From NCBI GenBank assembly GCA_029266795.1, contig JAQSWE010000003.1, positions 1-43,788 of the forward strand: DNA of 43,788 bases. Reading direction: 5' to 3'. The notes under the pieces are model-generated. The model saw only the letters and a list, made by a program, of their open reading frames with translations. It was not told where the DNA came from and did not search any database. The stretch comes from Alphaproteobacteria bacterium. Its GTDB lineage: Bacteria > Pseudomonadota > Alphaproteobacteria > Micavibrionales > UBA2020. Each line of letters opens with the position of its first letter. Within the stretch, counting starts at the first letter, position 1. The position numbers and the translations under genes are program-made. Below are positions 8,279 to 16,304 of this stretch, one piece after another.

Positions 8279-10674
8279 GCGGCGGCTTTGCCTTTCTTGA
8301 TCGAATAGACGCAAGCGCCCGGCAATTTTTTCATCTTGCCCTCCAGCCCCGACACGCTCGTGATATCGATGAAAACAAATCCCGCGCCCAAGCCGGATTT
8401 TCCGATAAATTCGCCGAGTTCAGCCTGCAGTTTTTTCTGGGTCATGAACATCGACTGCTTCAGGCGGAAGGCGACGAGATAGGCGGGATATTCCGGCAGG
8501 TATCTCACTTTCTTCTGCGCGATATAGACGCTGTGCAGCGATTTATGCTTGGCGCAATGTTCTGCGATCGCCTTAACCGTTGCCTCCGGCAGGCCATGTG
8601 GCAGGTAACTATCCGTCGCCAGCACGATCTCGCGCTCCTCCGCCCCCGCCTGACGTTCGTATTCCCATGCCGTCAGCCGGTCTTCCCAGGCTTTGGCTTC
8701 ATCTTTACGGTTGTACTTGTGGAAAAAGGCGATGGCATGGTTGCACGCGCTGGGGAGACCCTGCGGGTCTTTCGCCAGCAACTGCTCCAGCAGCGGGAGC
8801 TGGGTGTCATCTCCTGCCGCCAGTTTCAGTCCCGCAATATTCATTTGCGCGACATTGTTTTCGGGCTCGCGGCGCAGTATTTCCTCGCAAGCCGCGATGA
8901 TGGCGGCATCATCCTTGGCGCGGTCTGCGGCGGCGACCACTTCGTCCAGTTCCTCGCGCGTCAGTTCCGGCAAGGTCTTTTGCTTCAATTCAGCATAGCG
9001 CGCGGTCACGTGAAGATGCTCGTTATGCGCGGCTTCCCAATGCGGGCGCGCGGTTTCAAGCCATTCGGCGTTGAAAATACCCGCCAGCTTTTCCTCCGAC
9101 GCGCCCAGCAATTCGCGGGCGGCGCTGTTCGCGACAGGTTGCGGCGGGATGAAGCCGAAGCCGAGCGCCTTGACCCGCTCCATCAGTGTCGGGTGCGTGC
9201 TGGAATAGCCTGCTTCTTCCTTCGTTACCGTCTCGATCGTTTCGTTCTGGTCGCGCGAGGCGCCGAAGAATCCGGCAAGTGCGGTATAGGGCGCTTCACC
9301 TGTGGGGTCGGGGGACGTTTCGGTTTTTTTCCATTGGTCGCGCCAGTACATCGTCGCTGTTTCATGGTCGCGCACGGCGACGGCGGAGAGGGCGGATGCC
9401 GCATTCTCCGCGCCCGCCAGTTTCGCGGCAAAGGCATCGGCCTCGTATTCACATCTGCGCGACAAGGCAAAACTATAGGCGCTGAAAACGCCGATAAACC
9501 AGTTGTAAAAACGGTTAAGTTTCAGCGCATACCACATATGTTCGAACTGCAAACGGTCGCCCAGGATCAGCCAGCTGGTGCGGATGCGGTAAATCCATTG
9601 ACCCAGCGCATTGTCCTTTGCCGCCACATGGCCGTATTCATGCCCGACCACCGCGCCAAGCTGCGGCAGCGTCAGCGCCTGCATCAACGGCAATCCCAAA
9701 GTAAGCGTCACAGGACCGAAGCCGAAGAAGCCGAAGAAGCCGGTGTCGCGCGAGACGCTCGCATTGATTTCGTTGCTGATATAGACCCGCTGGAAACGCG
9801 GCCCTTGCGCCTTTTCAATGATGCGGTTCAGGAATTCGAAGAGCTTCGGCGCGTCCTGTGGGTGGATTTCGATGCCGGGCGGCGGAAAATTGGGAAGCAG
9901 CAGCGATTTCGCCATGATAAAGGAAAAGCCGATCGGCACCGCCGCAAGGATGAAGGCGAGCTTCGCCGCACCGGCATTCGCCCCCGTCAGCACCAGCACC
10001 GCCGCGCCAAGGCCAAGCCCGACCGGTATCATCAGCAATATAGCGCCGAAGACGACGCTGTACCCCAGCAGCGCGAGGCGCACCGTGCGTTTCTTGAGCC
10101 AGACGGGATCAGCCTTCGCCTTGGCCTCGACTAGCTTCACGAGATTCACGAAGTTGTCATCGCGCTGCTTGCGCTCCTGCGGCGTGATGATGCGGATATC
10201 ATCGGCAACCATCCAGAGCAGGTAAAGCGGCGGCAGCAGCAGCACGAGGAAAAAACCCATGATGAAATGCCAGTTGAAGCGCAGGCCGAACAACGAAAAG
10301 CGCATTGACTGGTCATGCGCGATGTCCCATTCAGTGACGAAGGGCAGCTGCGCCATGCCGGTTTCGAACACGCGGCCTTTCTTGACCTGATGCCGCTTCG
10401 ATTTGCCGCTATACATCCATTCGATGAAATCGGCCTGCAGCGTGAATTCGCGGGTGCCGATCGCGCCCGTCAGCAGCATGCGCGGCGGGAAGCTCGACCA
10501 GTCCATCTGGCGCGAGACATATTTCCAGTCATAGGGGCCCTGCCATTTCACGATGCCCTGCGCCTGCGATAATTTTTCCATCGGCAATTGCGTGGTCGCA
10601 TTGGTGGTGGCGAACAGCAGCGCCGCCGGCCAGATGACGAAAAAAATGATGGTACAGATAATGCGTTTCAACAT
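8275..10674 (-). CDS. Membrane-bound M48 family zinc metallopeptidase
   Basis: Predicted zinc endopeptidase of the HtpX/Ste24/Oma1 superfamily. The 799-residue product has an N-terminal hydrophobic segment (IICTIIFFVIWPAALLF), a second near 135-160, and a hydrophobic pair near 200-260. The catalytic HEYGH is at residues 345-349 and the third zinc ligand lies in EYEAD at about 409-413, the normal order for M48. The C-terminal 300 residues are helical with TPR-like character (VAQMNIAGLKLAAGDDTQLPL), perhaps for substrate or partner binding. SD GGAG is seven bases before the ATG at 10674. It is the first gene of a pair with the coupled membrane protein at 6917-8278. The surrounding inverted repeat at 10681-10717 may affect expression. 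Confidence 0.9.
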   Translation of the reverse strand: MLKRIICTIIFFVIWPAALLFATTNATTQLPMEKLSQAQGIVKWQGPYDWKYVSRQMDWSSFPPRMLLTGAIGTREFTLQADFIEWMYSGKSKRHQVKKGRVFETGMAQLPFVTEWDIAHDQSMRFSLFGLRFNWHFIMGFFLVLLLPPLYLLWMVADDIRIITPQERKQRDDNFVNLVKLVEAKAKADPVWLKKRTVRLALLGYSVVFGAILLMIPVGLGLGAAVLVLTGANAGAAKLAFILAAVPIGFSFIMAKSLLLPNFPPPGIEIHPQDAPKLFEFLNRIIEKAQGPRFQRVYISNEINASVSRDTGFFGFFGFGPVTLTLGLPLMQALTLPQLGAVVGHEYGHVAAKDNALGQWIYRIRTSWLILGDRLQFEHMWYALKLNRFYNWFIGVFSAYSFALSRRCEYEADAFAAKLAGAENAASALSAVAVRDHETATMYWRDQWKKTETSPDPTGEAPYTALAGFFGASRDQNETIETVTKEEAGYSSTHPTLMERVKALGFGFIPPQPVANSAARELLGASEEKLAGIFNAEWLETARPHWEAAHNEHLHVTARYAELKQKTLPELTREELDEVVAAADRAKDDAAIIAACEEILRREPENNVAQMNIAGLKLAAGDDTQLPLLEQLLAKDPQGLPSACNHAIAFFHKYNRKDEAKAWEDRLTAWEYERQAGAEEREIVLATDSYLPHGLPEATVKAIAEHCAKHKSLHSVYIAQKKVRYLPEYPAYLVAFRLKQSMFMTQKKLQAELGEFIGKSGLGAGFVFIDITSVSGLEGKMKKLPGACVYSIKKGKAAA

Positions 10675-10680
10675 GGGGAG

Positions 10681-10717
10681 ACTCCGGAATGTCCGTCCCT
10701 ATTCTAAATACCGGAGT
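10681..10717 (-). promoter_or_regulatory. Inverted repeat spanning a -10-like box and the M48 ribosome-binding site
   Basis: ACTCCGG (10681-10687) and CCGGAGT (10711-10717) are perfect complements. On the minus strand the downstream arm contains the GGAG Shine-Dalgarno of the M48 gene, and the 23-base spacer holds TAGAAT (revcomp of 10701-10706), a good -10 match with no clear -35. The repeat could hide the ribosome-binding site in read-through mRNA, or be a paired protein site around a promoter. Confidence 0.4.
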
Positions 10718-10737
10718 TTAAAGAAACTCTAACTGGA

Positions 10738-11763
10738 TTATGGCGAATGCGGGCGCGGCGCAGCGCCCGATGCCGGTTTCGGCGGCGCAGGATGAAGCGC
10801 GGCGCGGATTTTGATCACCAGTTCATCCTTGTCGAATTCCGTATAGCGCAGGTGCCACGGCTTCCCCTCGCCTTCGCCCGCGCGCTCCTGATAGAGCAGG
10901 CCCAATTTGTCGCCCCTATCCACCGTATCGGGATGCCCGTTTTCGCCCGTGCCTTCGGGATAGGCGGTCGGCTCCACCGGTGTATCCATCGCGGTAAAGG
11001 GACCGCTCGCGGTTTTCGATCCCGCGAAGAACACGCGCTGGCGCGTGCCGCGCTCGGACAAGTCTTTGTCGAGAAACGCGACGCCGACCATCAGGAAGGC
11101 ATCATCGGCCAGTTGCACAACCTTCGCCCCCTCCAGCCCCCATTCGTAATTGGCGCTGCCCGGCTTGTTGTGGAACGGCACGTCTTCCTGTTTCAGCGAC
11201 AGGACAGGCGCTTCCCACGCAGCTGTGCCTTTTTCGCGCAACGATGTATAGACATCGCCGCAGCCAAGGCTGCGATAGCCGGAAAATGTCATGCAGTCAT
11301 AGTCCCGCCCGCCGATTTTGACGTCGGACAAAGCAACGTCATACAGGCTCAACACCGGAAAATCTCCCTGCGGCACATCAACCGCCGTCATCGCGGGCAG
11401 CGGGGCGCCGATAAAATTCCTGCCATCCACCGATGTCGCCTGCGCGATCACGCCGGTCGTGCTGAAGCAACTGGTCTGGATCAGCATGTCCCATGTGCCG
11501 TCTTTATTAAGAACGACAGCGGGCGCCACCACTTCGGGCCCCGGCACATTGGTAATGACTGTCGGCTCCAGCTCCTGCCACGGGCCGCCCGGATGATCGG
11601 CCTTGAACCGCCCGACGCACCACGGTTTGTCCTTCTCCGCGCCGTAGCTGGCGAACATATAATAGCTGCCATCGGGGGCGTGGACGACGCTCGGGTCCTT
11701 GATCTCGAAATAGCCGGTGTCGATGTCGTTCAGGCGGCGGAATGCGACGCGGTGTGAGATCAT
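10738..11763 (-). CDS. GH43-like five-bladed beta-propeller protein
   Basis: Probable glycoside hydrolase or sugar-binding protein of the GH43/GH32 fold; substrate unknown. The 341-residue product begins MISHRVAFRRLNDIDTG and shows blade motifs: FEIKDPSVVHAPDGSYYMFA, PEVVAPAVVLNKDGTWDML, and LEGAKVVQLADDAFLMVGVAF, with an acidic residue at the DPS position as in GH43. There is no signal peptide from the ATG at 11763, so it looks cytoplasmic. The frame stays open to 11931, but that extension is antisense to the SPFH gene and not protein-like. The C-terminus is Pro/Ala-rich (PAPPKPASGAAPRPHSP). It is divergent from the SPFH gene. A gap of 63 bases separates its stop from the M48 gene downstream on the same strand. 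Confidence 0.72.
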   Translation of the reverse strand: MISHRVAFRRLNDIDTGYFEIKDPSVVHAPDGSYYMFASYGAEKDKPWCVGRFKADHPGGPWQELEPTVITNVPGPEVVAPAVVLNKDGTWDMLIQTSCFSTTGVIAQATSVDGRNFIGAPLPAMTAVDVPQGDFPVLSLYDVALSDVKIGGRDYDCMTFSGYRSLGCGDVYTSLREKGTAAWEAPVLSLKQEDVPFHNKPGSANYEWGLEGAKVVQLADDAFLMVGVAFLDKDLSERGTRQRVFFAGSKTASGPFTAMDTPVEPTAYPEGTGENGHPDTVDRGDKLGLLYQERAGEGEGKPWHLRYTEFDKDELVIKIRAALHPAPPKPASGAAPRPHSP

Positions 11764-11878
11764 GGCGGTTTTCCAAAAATGTTTGATACGGAAATCTATC
11801 GCGTGCGGCTGCGCATAACAACCCGCTATCGGCCTGTTCAACTTTCTGGTCAACGTCGGCTCGAAAGAGATCGCGATC

Positions 11879-13787
11879 ATGGAGCAGCGCTTCTTCGGCA
11901 AGGAGCTGGACCCCGGCCACGTCTTCGCCATGCGCGGTGAAGTCGGTTTGAAAGCCGCCTATCTTTCCCCCGGCCTGCATGTCGTGCCATGGCCGATCGT
12001 GCGTGTTGTTTACAAACCAGATTTCCTCACCATCGGCGCGGATGAGCTTGGCATCGTCGAGGCAACAGACGGGCAGGCCTTGTCATCGGGCCGCATTTTC
12101 GCCGACGACCCCGCCGGAGAATCACACAACAATTTCCAGGACCCGCTCGCTTTCATCGCCAATGGCGGCATTCGCGGCAAACAGCTGCGCTTCCTCACGA
12201 ACGGCACGTTCAAGATCAACCCCTATCTGTTCAAGGTCGGCAAGATCAAGAAAACCTTCATCCCCGAAGGCTCGATCGGCGTCGTGACGGCATCGGACGG
12301 CGCGCCCCTGAACCGCCTGCTGGGCCATAGCGTCTCCGGCCACGACAACTTCCAGAAAGCGGAATCATTTCTGAAGAATGGCGGCCAGAAGGGCCCGCAG
12401 ATCGATTTCCTGCGCCCCGGTACCTATAACATCAACACCGAAATCTTCCGCGTCGAAGTGCGCGAGGCGATCAAGGTGGGCGAAAACGAAATCGGCGTCG
12501 TCGATGCGCGCGACGGTCTGCCCATGAACGAACACGAAGTCGTCGTGCAAACGCCTGAACACCACGACAATTTCCAGGACGGCGAAAAATTCCTGAAAAA
12601 TGGCGGCCAGCGCGGACCGCAGGAAAATATCCTCACGCCCGGTACCTATTACATCAACCCCTACCTGTTTTCCGTCACAAAACATAAACAGACGACGATC
12701 AAGCAAGGCGAAGTCGGCGTGATGATTTCCAACATCGGCAAGGACCCGTCGGAATTCAACACGCCGGAACGCCAGGCCGAAGACGCCTCCGACGACAAGG
12801 GGCGCACGCGCCACGTGGTCAGCCGCGGTTTCCGCGGCATCCAGCGCGAAGTGCTTGGACCCGGCTCCTACAACATCAACCCGCTCGCCTATTACGTCAT
12901 CATCATCCCGACCGTGACCCGTTCCGTCGAATGGAGCGCGGAGAGCAATCAGGCGGCGGGCGCCGCGAGCTTCGATCCGTTCCAGGTCGTATCTCACGAC
13001 GGCTTCCCGATGCAGGTGGAAGTGCGCTGCCAGTACCGCATCCTGCCGGAAAACGCGCCCTATGTGGTGCAGAAGATCGGCAGCGTGGCGCAGCTGGAAT
13101 CGAACGTGCTGCACCCGCAGATCGACGGTATCTTCCGCGCGCAGGTCGCGCGCAGCCCCGCCATCGCATACCAGCAGAACCGTGCCGAAGAGCAGAAAAT
13201 GGCCGAAGAAGCCGTGCGCGTCGACCTTGCCAAATACCGCGTCGAGCCTGATGCGCACCACGCAGCAGAAAAACTTGGCCGAGCAGGAAAAATCGATGTA
13301 CGACGCGAAGAAGGAAGCCGAGACGCGCCGTATCCAGTTCGAAAAAACCAAGACCGAGGCCGACCAGCAGGTGCAGATCATCACCGCCGAGGCCGGCATC
13401 CTTGTCGCCCAGCACGAAGCCAAGCAGACCGAAGAACGCGCCCGCGGCGACGCCGCCCGCGTCCGCATGCTGGCCGAAGCCGAAGCCACGAAAACGCAGC
13501 GCATCGGCGACGCCGAAGCCGCGATCATTCAGGCGAAGGGCGAAGCGCAGGCGAAAGCCTACCGCGATCAGGCAAGCGCGCTGACCGCATCGGGCGTGAC
13601 GACCGTAGAGGTCATCAAGGCGATCTCGCTCGCCGGATTGAAAATCACTCCCGACATCCTTGTTGCCGGATCATCCGACAACAATGCGGGTGGCGGCGGC
13701 GGTGGCGGGCTCGTGCAGGTATTGCTGGGCCGCATGTTGCAGGAAACCAAGCAGGCGAATAGCAACACCGGCGGAAAAGCGGCGTAA
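11879..13787 (+). pseudogene. SPFH/Band 7 (flotillin-like) protein gene interrupted by a frameshift near 13247
   Basis: Membrane-scaffold type SPFH protein in two reading frames. Frame one, from ATG 11879, carries tandem beta modules (HNNFQ at residue 83, HDNFQ at 155 and 229, each followed by FLKNGG-type, L.PGTY.INP blocks) and then the SPFH domain (DGFPMQVEVRCQYRI, VARSPAIAYQQNRAEEQ). After GTC GAG at about 13241-13246 homology moves to the next frame, which gives a typical C-terminal coiled coil (KNLAEQEKSMYDAKKEAETR, QAKGEAQAKAYRDQA), a Gly-rich tail and the stop at 13785-13787. Removing one C from the CC at 13247-13248 restores a product of about 635 residues. Whether this is a real lesion or a sequencing error cannot be told. 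The start is also doubtful: the frame upstream reads GLFNFLVNVGSKEIAI back to a TAA at 11816, which looks coding. Confidence 0.8.
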
Positions 13788-13790
13788 GCT

Positions 13791-14108
13791 TCACATCGGG
13801 TAGAAGAACGAGCCCACAAAAGTGAGGATGGCCCCCGCCAGTCCGATGGCGCCCAGTATAACGCATGTCCGCCGCGGCAGTTTCAGCTGCATGGCAAGAG
13901 CCGTCAGCACGATCAGTCCCAAGAATACGTACCCCGTGCCGTGCAGGACAGCCGCCGCGCCCTCAAGCGTATACGCGCCGCTATACCGCGTCGAGCCTGT
14001 GTAATGGCCGGTGACGATTGCCACAACACCCCGTCCCGCCAGTAGCAGGGCGAGGAATGACAGGATGACGGCAAAAATCCATTCCGCAGGTTTTTTTGGC
14101 TTTTCCAT
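13791..14108 (-). CDS. Small membrane protein, three predicted helices
   Basis: Not a recognised family. The product is 105 residues with a basic N-terminus (MEKPKKPAEW), then hydrophobic helices WIFAVILSFLALLLAGRGVV, AVLHGTGYVFLGLIVLTALA and VILGAIGLAGAILTFVGSFF. AGGAAG precedes the ATG by six bases. It is the last gene of a minus-strand unit: membrane protein (15566-16204), Tat-exported FAD oxidoreductase, then this gene after a 10-base gap. An accessory membrane role for the oxidoreductase is possible but only inferred. Its stop lies 3 bases from the stop of the convergent SPFH gene. Confidence 0.75.
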   Translation of the reverse strand: MEKPKKPAEWIFAVILSFLALLLAGRGVVAIVTGHYTGSTRYSGAYTLEGAAAVLHGTGYVFLGLIVLTALAMQLKLPRRTCVILGAIGLAGAILTFVGSFFYPM

Positions 14109-14118
14109 TTTTCACTTC

Positions 14119-15579
14119 CTAACTGAACATCTTTTTGTAGTGGCTATACCAATCGCTCTGGAAAAGCTCTTTCGGGTCGTAGTCGCGTTTCAACGACAGC
14201 AGGCGTTTCAGTTTCGGATAGGCTTTTTCGACCTGTTCCTTCAGCGCCCAGCGATGATAGGTGAGGTAATAGCTGCCGCCCATATTGATGGCGATGTCGT
14301 AAAGGCGGCGGAAATTGTTTTGCGCCTCGATAATGCCGTCGGGCGTATGCACGACATAGAGGTTGAAAATGATGCAGGCGTAATCCTCACGCGCCCAGGG
14401 CAGGAAGCTTTCCTCGTCTTTGAGAATAAAGCGCACAGTGCCATAGATGATGTTCATGCCGCTTTCCAGCGCGGCCTTACGCGCGGCTTCCATGAATTCT
14501 GCGAATTTGGCGCGCGGGACATAGACCTCGCTGAGCATCAGCGACGATCCCGCTGCCTCGCCGCGTTCCCTGGCGAATTCGCGGTTGAAGTCTTTGAGAT
14601 AGATGCCTGTCTGGTGCGCATCCGACCAATAGACCTGATTATTGGTTTCAAGATAATGATCGCGATACACTTCATAGGCGCGTTTCTTGTCGAGATGCGC
14701 AAGGCGGTAGAGCCCCTTCCACGCGTCGAGGACAAGATCGTGCGACGCCGCCGACACCGGCGTATCGTCCGGCACGGGTACATAACAGGTGAAGATGCCG
14801 CGCCGCATGAAATCATCGGATTTCTCGTCCGTCATATACTGGAAGTCGCCATAGAGGTAACCGTCTCTCACGCGTTGCTCGACAGCCGCGATCAGGTCCG
14901 CCGCCGTGATGATCTCAACAACACGCTTCAGTTTAATGCGCTTGCCCAGCCGTAACTTGATCGTGTTAACAATGCCAAACAACCCGTAGCCGCCGATGAC
15001 AAGCTTGAACAATTCCGCATTTTCATCGCGGCTGCAGGTAACGAGTTGTTCATCCGCCGTCAGCAGCGTAAAGGATTCGATATCGCTGATGATCGGCGGC
15101 TTGGTCAGGCTGCGCCCATGGATGTTTGACGCGAGCGCACCGCCAAGCGTCAGGTCATCGGCACCCGTCTGTTTCTGGATGACGCACAGGTCAGGCGCAT
15201 TTTTATTGATATGCGCGATCAACTGCGGCCACATGATGCCGGATTCGACCTCGACGATTTTCGACGCGGCATCGAGCGTCAGCACTTTGTTCATCGACCG
15301 CATGTCGAGCAGCGTGGTATCCGTGCCGAACTGCTGCCCGCCCATGGCATGCCGCGCGCCCGCAATACTGATATTCTGCCCCATGCGTTTCGCATAGCCG
15401 AGCGCACGCAATAACGCGCCGGTATCTTCCGGGGCGATGATTTCGGCGACGGTCGTCGGGTTCAGTTGCGAATGGACGTCGTTCACCACCTCTCCCGCCG
15501 CCAGCAATTGCGCGGGCCGCAGCAGCGGAAATGCGACTCCGGCCATGGCGGTTGTTTTGAGGAAATCACGGCGTTTCAT
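14119..15579 (-). CDS. Tat-exported FAD-binding oxidoreductase (VAO/PCMH fold)
   Basis: Flavin oxidase or dehydrogenase of the family that includes aldonolactone oxidases; substrate unknown. The 486-residue product starts MKRRDFLKTTAMAGVAFPLL, a clear twin-arginine signal, so it is folded with its cofactor and exported. The FAD domain spans about 45-190 with SIAGARHAMGGQQFGTDTTL and GADDLTLGGALASNIHGRS. The His of GARHAMGG sits where aldonolactone oxidases bind FAD covalently. The C-terminal part ends in KRDYDPKELFQSDWYSHY, as in such oxidases. Its start overlaps the preceding membrane-protein gene by 14 bases, suggesting coupling and perhaps electron delivery to the membrane. A paralogue without a signal and without this His lies at 25809-27287. 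Confidence 0.88.
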   Translation of the reverse strand: MKRRDFLKTTAMAGVAFPLLRPAQLLAAGEVVNDVHSQLNPTTVAEIIAPEDTGALLRALGYAKRMGQNISIAGARHAMGGQQFGTDTTLLDMRSMNKVLTLDAASKIVEVESGIMWPQLIAHINKNAPDLCVIQKQTGADDLTLGGALASNIHGRSLTKPPIISDIESFTLLTADEQLVTCSRDENAELFKLVIGGYGLFGIVNTIKLRLGKRIKLKRVVEIITAADLIAAVEQRVRDGYLYGDFQYMTDEKSDDFMRRGIFTCYVPVPDDTPVSAASHDLVLDAWKGLYRLAHLDKKRAYEVYRDHYLETNNQVYWSDAHQTGIYLKDFNREFARERGEAAGSSLMLSEVYVPRAKFAEFMEAARKAALESGMNIIYGTVRFILKDEESFLPWAREDYACIIFNLYVVHTPDGIIEAQNNFRRLYDIAINMGGSYYLTYHRWALKEQVEKAYPKLKRLLSLKRDYDPKELFQSDWYSHYKKMFS

Positions 15580-16204
15580 GTTTCGCTCCGGTTAAATGGC
15601 GTGTGCAGATGTAAATGAGGATGATCGCGGTGAACTGGATGAGGTGGAACAGGGCGTTATGGTCGAAATAGACCGGGTGCAGCGCCAGCTTGAAATGCTG
15701 CACACCTGCCCCGATAAAGGTCAGCAGCAGTCCCGCGATGCCGGCCAGCACCGCCCGCGCCTGTGTCTTGCGCCACAGGCAGATAAACCCCGTCATCATG
15801 AACAGCACGGCGGGCAGGTAATTCGCCAGCGCGACCGCAAAGCCTGATTCATATTGGGAAATGTAGATGCAGTAGGCGAGCAATTCCAGCAGCGCGACCC
15901 GCTGCACGATACCCACCCATTTGCCCTGCAACAGCAGCACCGCGCCGACGCACCAGCCCGCCAGCGCCATCACGCCAAGCGATGCGAGCGTCAGCAGCCA
16001 TAAATTGACATGGATCTCCGAGGCAGGATCGGCGAAGAAACCATGCACCAGCGCACCCGCAAAGGCCCCCGTGCCGATACCCGCGAACATCATGAGGAAT
16101 GCGTTGCGCACCGGCGATGACGGCGCGCGCAAAACCAACGCCGCAACGACCGCGCATTCGGCGGCGACAATAAAATCGGTGATGGTGACGGCGGGTTCCA
16201 GCAT
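15566..16204 (-). CDS. Polytopic membrane protein, six to seven helices
   Basis: Function not established. The 212-residue product is hydrophobic nearly throughout, with segments such as FLMMFAGIGTGAFAGALVHG, LLTLASLGVMALAGWCVGAV, YLPAVLFMMTGFICLW, AGIAGLLLTFIGAGVQ and ALFHLIQFTAIILIYI. Histidines in or near helices (GALVHGFF, HPVYFDHNALFHLIQ) are spaced in a way that recalls ceramidase/PAQR-like membrane hydrolases; this is a weak similarity by eye. It is the first gene of the three-gene minus-strand unit and overlaps the FAD oxidoreductase start by 14 bases. Its promoter probably lies in the 100-base divergent gap shared with the MFS gene. Confidence 0.8.
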   Translation of the reverse strand: MLEPAVTITDFIVAAECAVVAALVLRAPSSPVRNAFLMMFAGIGTGAFAGALVHGFFADPASEIHVNLWLLTLASLGVMALAGWCVGAVLLLQGKWVGIVQRVALLELLAYCIYISQYESGFAVALANYLPAVLFMMTGFICLWRKTQARAVLAGIAGLLLTFIGAGVQHFKLALHPVYFDHNALFHLIQFTAIILIYICTRHLTGAKHETP

Positions 16205-16220
16205 TGCTGCAGTGTAACAA

Positions 16221-16242
16221 AATACTGATATAATTCAATATT
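16221..16242. promoter_or_regulatory. Inverted repeat around a consensus -10 box, MFS gene promoter
   Basis: AATACTGA (16221-16228) and TCAATATT (16235-16242) match as an inverted repeat at 7 of 8 positions and flank a perfect TATAAT (16229-16234). A TTGCTG lies 19 bases upstream. A protein bound to the repeat would cover the -10. The minus strand also offers TTGAAT, N16, TACACT toward the 16204 gene, so one site could control both directions. Confidence 0.5.
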
Positions 16243-16304
16243 TTAACGCTTCCGGTTTTCGCCGGCTCTGCTATACCTGATTATCAAAAATCGGGGAATC
16301 CAAT

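Noticed and set aside
13250..13290. Programmed ribosomal frameshift in the SPFH gene
   Set aside because: The shift needed is +1, no stop or rare codon sits at the site, and the A-rich run nearby suits a -1 slip.
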